A stretch of 64,000 nt of DNA from an uncultured Bacteroides sp. (GTDB taxonomy: Bacteria; Bacteroidota; Bacteroidia; Bacteroidales; Bacteroidaceae): NCBI GenBank assembly GCA_900546355.1, contig URCM01000003.1, positions 1 to 64,000 of the forward strand. The letters are read 5' to 3'. The translations under genes and the position numbers were made by a program. Below, piece after piece: positions 63,538-64,000 of this stretch (its first letter is position 1; every line of letters starts with the position of its first letter). The notes beneath the pieces are model-generated. The model was given only the letters and a program-made list of their open reading frames with translations, had not been told where the DNA came from and searched no databases.

Positions 63538-63780
63538 ATGGAAAGAAACACTGTTTATTTGGTTTACACCTTGATTGAACAAAGCGACTGCGTATCTGAT
63601 TGCCACGCCTTATATGCCACTCTTGAACGTGCGAAAGCCGCAATGGACAGGGAAATAGAGGAAGCAAGTGAGAACTTCTGCAAAGGAGAAGTATTGCACG
63701 ACTTGGAGCGGTTGTATGAGTTCCGTACGGAAGACGGCTATGGTTTTACAGTGGGCATAGAAGAAATGGAAGCGTTATGA
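63538..63780 (+). CDS. Small hypothetical ICE protein (80 aa)
   Basis: An 80-residue protein with MERNTVYLVYTLIEQSDCVS and an alpha-helical centre. The start at 63538 is chosen because it lies 13 bp after the preceding stop. Overlaps the next gene by ATGA. Function unknown. Confidence 0.7.
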   Translation: MERNTVYLVYTLIEQSDCVSDCHALYATLERAKAAMDREIEEASENFCKGEVLHDLERLYEFRTEDGYGFTVGIEEMEAL

Positions 63781-64000
63781 ACAGGAAACGATACAAGTAC
63801 ATTCACAGACTGGTGGAAAAGATTACCACCAGCCCGTCAAACAACATGGAGTTCAACTGCTACGGGCATTTGGTACACCTGGAGAGCGAAACGGACTGCT
63901 ATGTGTCTGTCGCAGTCTATCATACGACCGACCGCTATTCCGGTGAACTGGCGGATTTCAGCTTTGACTACTGGACACACGAGCTGTACGTGGAATACGC
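63777..64000 (+). CDS. Partial hypothetical ICE protein (right edge)
   Basis: A frame starting MNRKRYKYIHRLVEKITTSP and running off the window; 74 codons are visible. The ATG overlaps the upstream stop. It contains VAVYHTTDRYSGELADFSFDYW. Unassigned. Confidence 0.6.
   Translation, partial: MNRKRYKYIHRLVEKITTSPSNNMEFNCYGHLVHLESETDCYVSVAVYHTTDRYSGELADFSFDYWTHELYVEY

Overview
The window looks like chromosome of a gut Bacteroidales member (Bacteroides or Phocaeicola type). The evidence is 6-bladed beta-propeller lipoproteins beside NVEALA peptides, promoters fitting the Bacteroides -33/-7 pattern (TTTG, then TAnnTTTG), weak Shine-Dalgarno sites, MeaB, DUF1573, AsmA-like and alpha-2-macroglobulin genes, a type II fatty-acid-like (aryl-polyene type) locus, and an integrative conjugative element (ICE) region with SSB, PcfK/PcfJ and a giant methylase-helicase. 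No rRNA or tRNA gene was recognised.

Layout. (1) 1-121: two identical 36-bp repeats 30 bp apart, probably the end of a CRISPR-like array lying left of the window. (2) 0.4-11.6 kb: an NVEALA secreted-peptide locus. It holds four propeller lipoproteins, two Cys-rich NVEALA precursors, a membrane thioredoxin-like protein, a transglutaminase-like lipoprotein with a discoidin-like domain, a type I signal peptidase and an O-antigen-ligase-like/TPR membrane protein. A conserved intergenic leader occurs three times and carries a perfectly spaced promoter pointing away from the peptide genes. (3) 11.6-20.4 kb: an RND operon (adaptor, permease, TolC, second permease) 18 bp after a propeller gene. (4) 20.5-29.8 kb: alpha-2-macroglobulin, DUF1573, MeaB and a carboxymuconolactone decarboxylase/cupin protein, separated by large hairpins. 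(5) 30.1-35.5 kb: a four-gene operon of exported Sel1/TPR, unknown, NTF2-like and TPR/beta-barrel proteins. (6) 35.7-39.8 kb, minus strand: AsmA-like and DUF3737.

(7) 40.0-45.4 kb: a decayed aryl-polyene-type locus. ACP and two hotdog dehydratases are intact; the ketosynthase has lost its N-terminal part, the FAD oxidoreductase is cut short and joined to the last codons of a FabG-like reductase, and a DUF5686-type gene has lost its C-terminal half. (8) 45.6-47.7 kb, minus strand: an S24/S26 peptidase plus ABC exporter pair bracketed by two related IS-like sequences, followed by a tyrosine recombinase that stops before its catalytic Tyr. (9) 49-64 kb: ICE DNA with a 485-bp repeat element, umuDC, ssb, pcfK/pcfJ, methylase-helicase, PRTase-like, SLOG-like and small hypothetical genes.

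Two things deserve most attention. One is a recurrent foldable leader element found five times in the ICE, 82-118 bp before ssb, a 59-aa gene, the methylase-helicase, the PRTase gene and a 95-aa gene. The stem sequence changes but pairing and the CTTCC/GCGT internal loop are kept. The other is the NVEALA locus, whose neighbours could form a dedicated peptide maturation and export route; that functional reading is inference.
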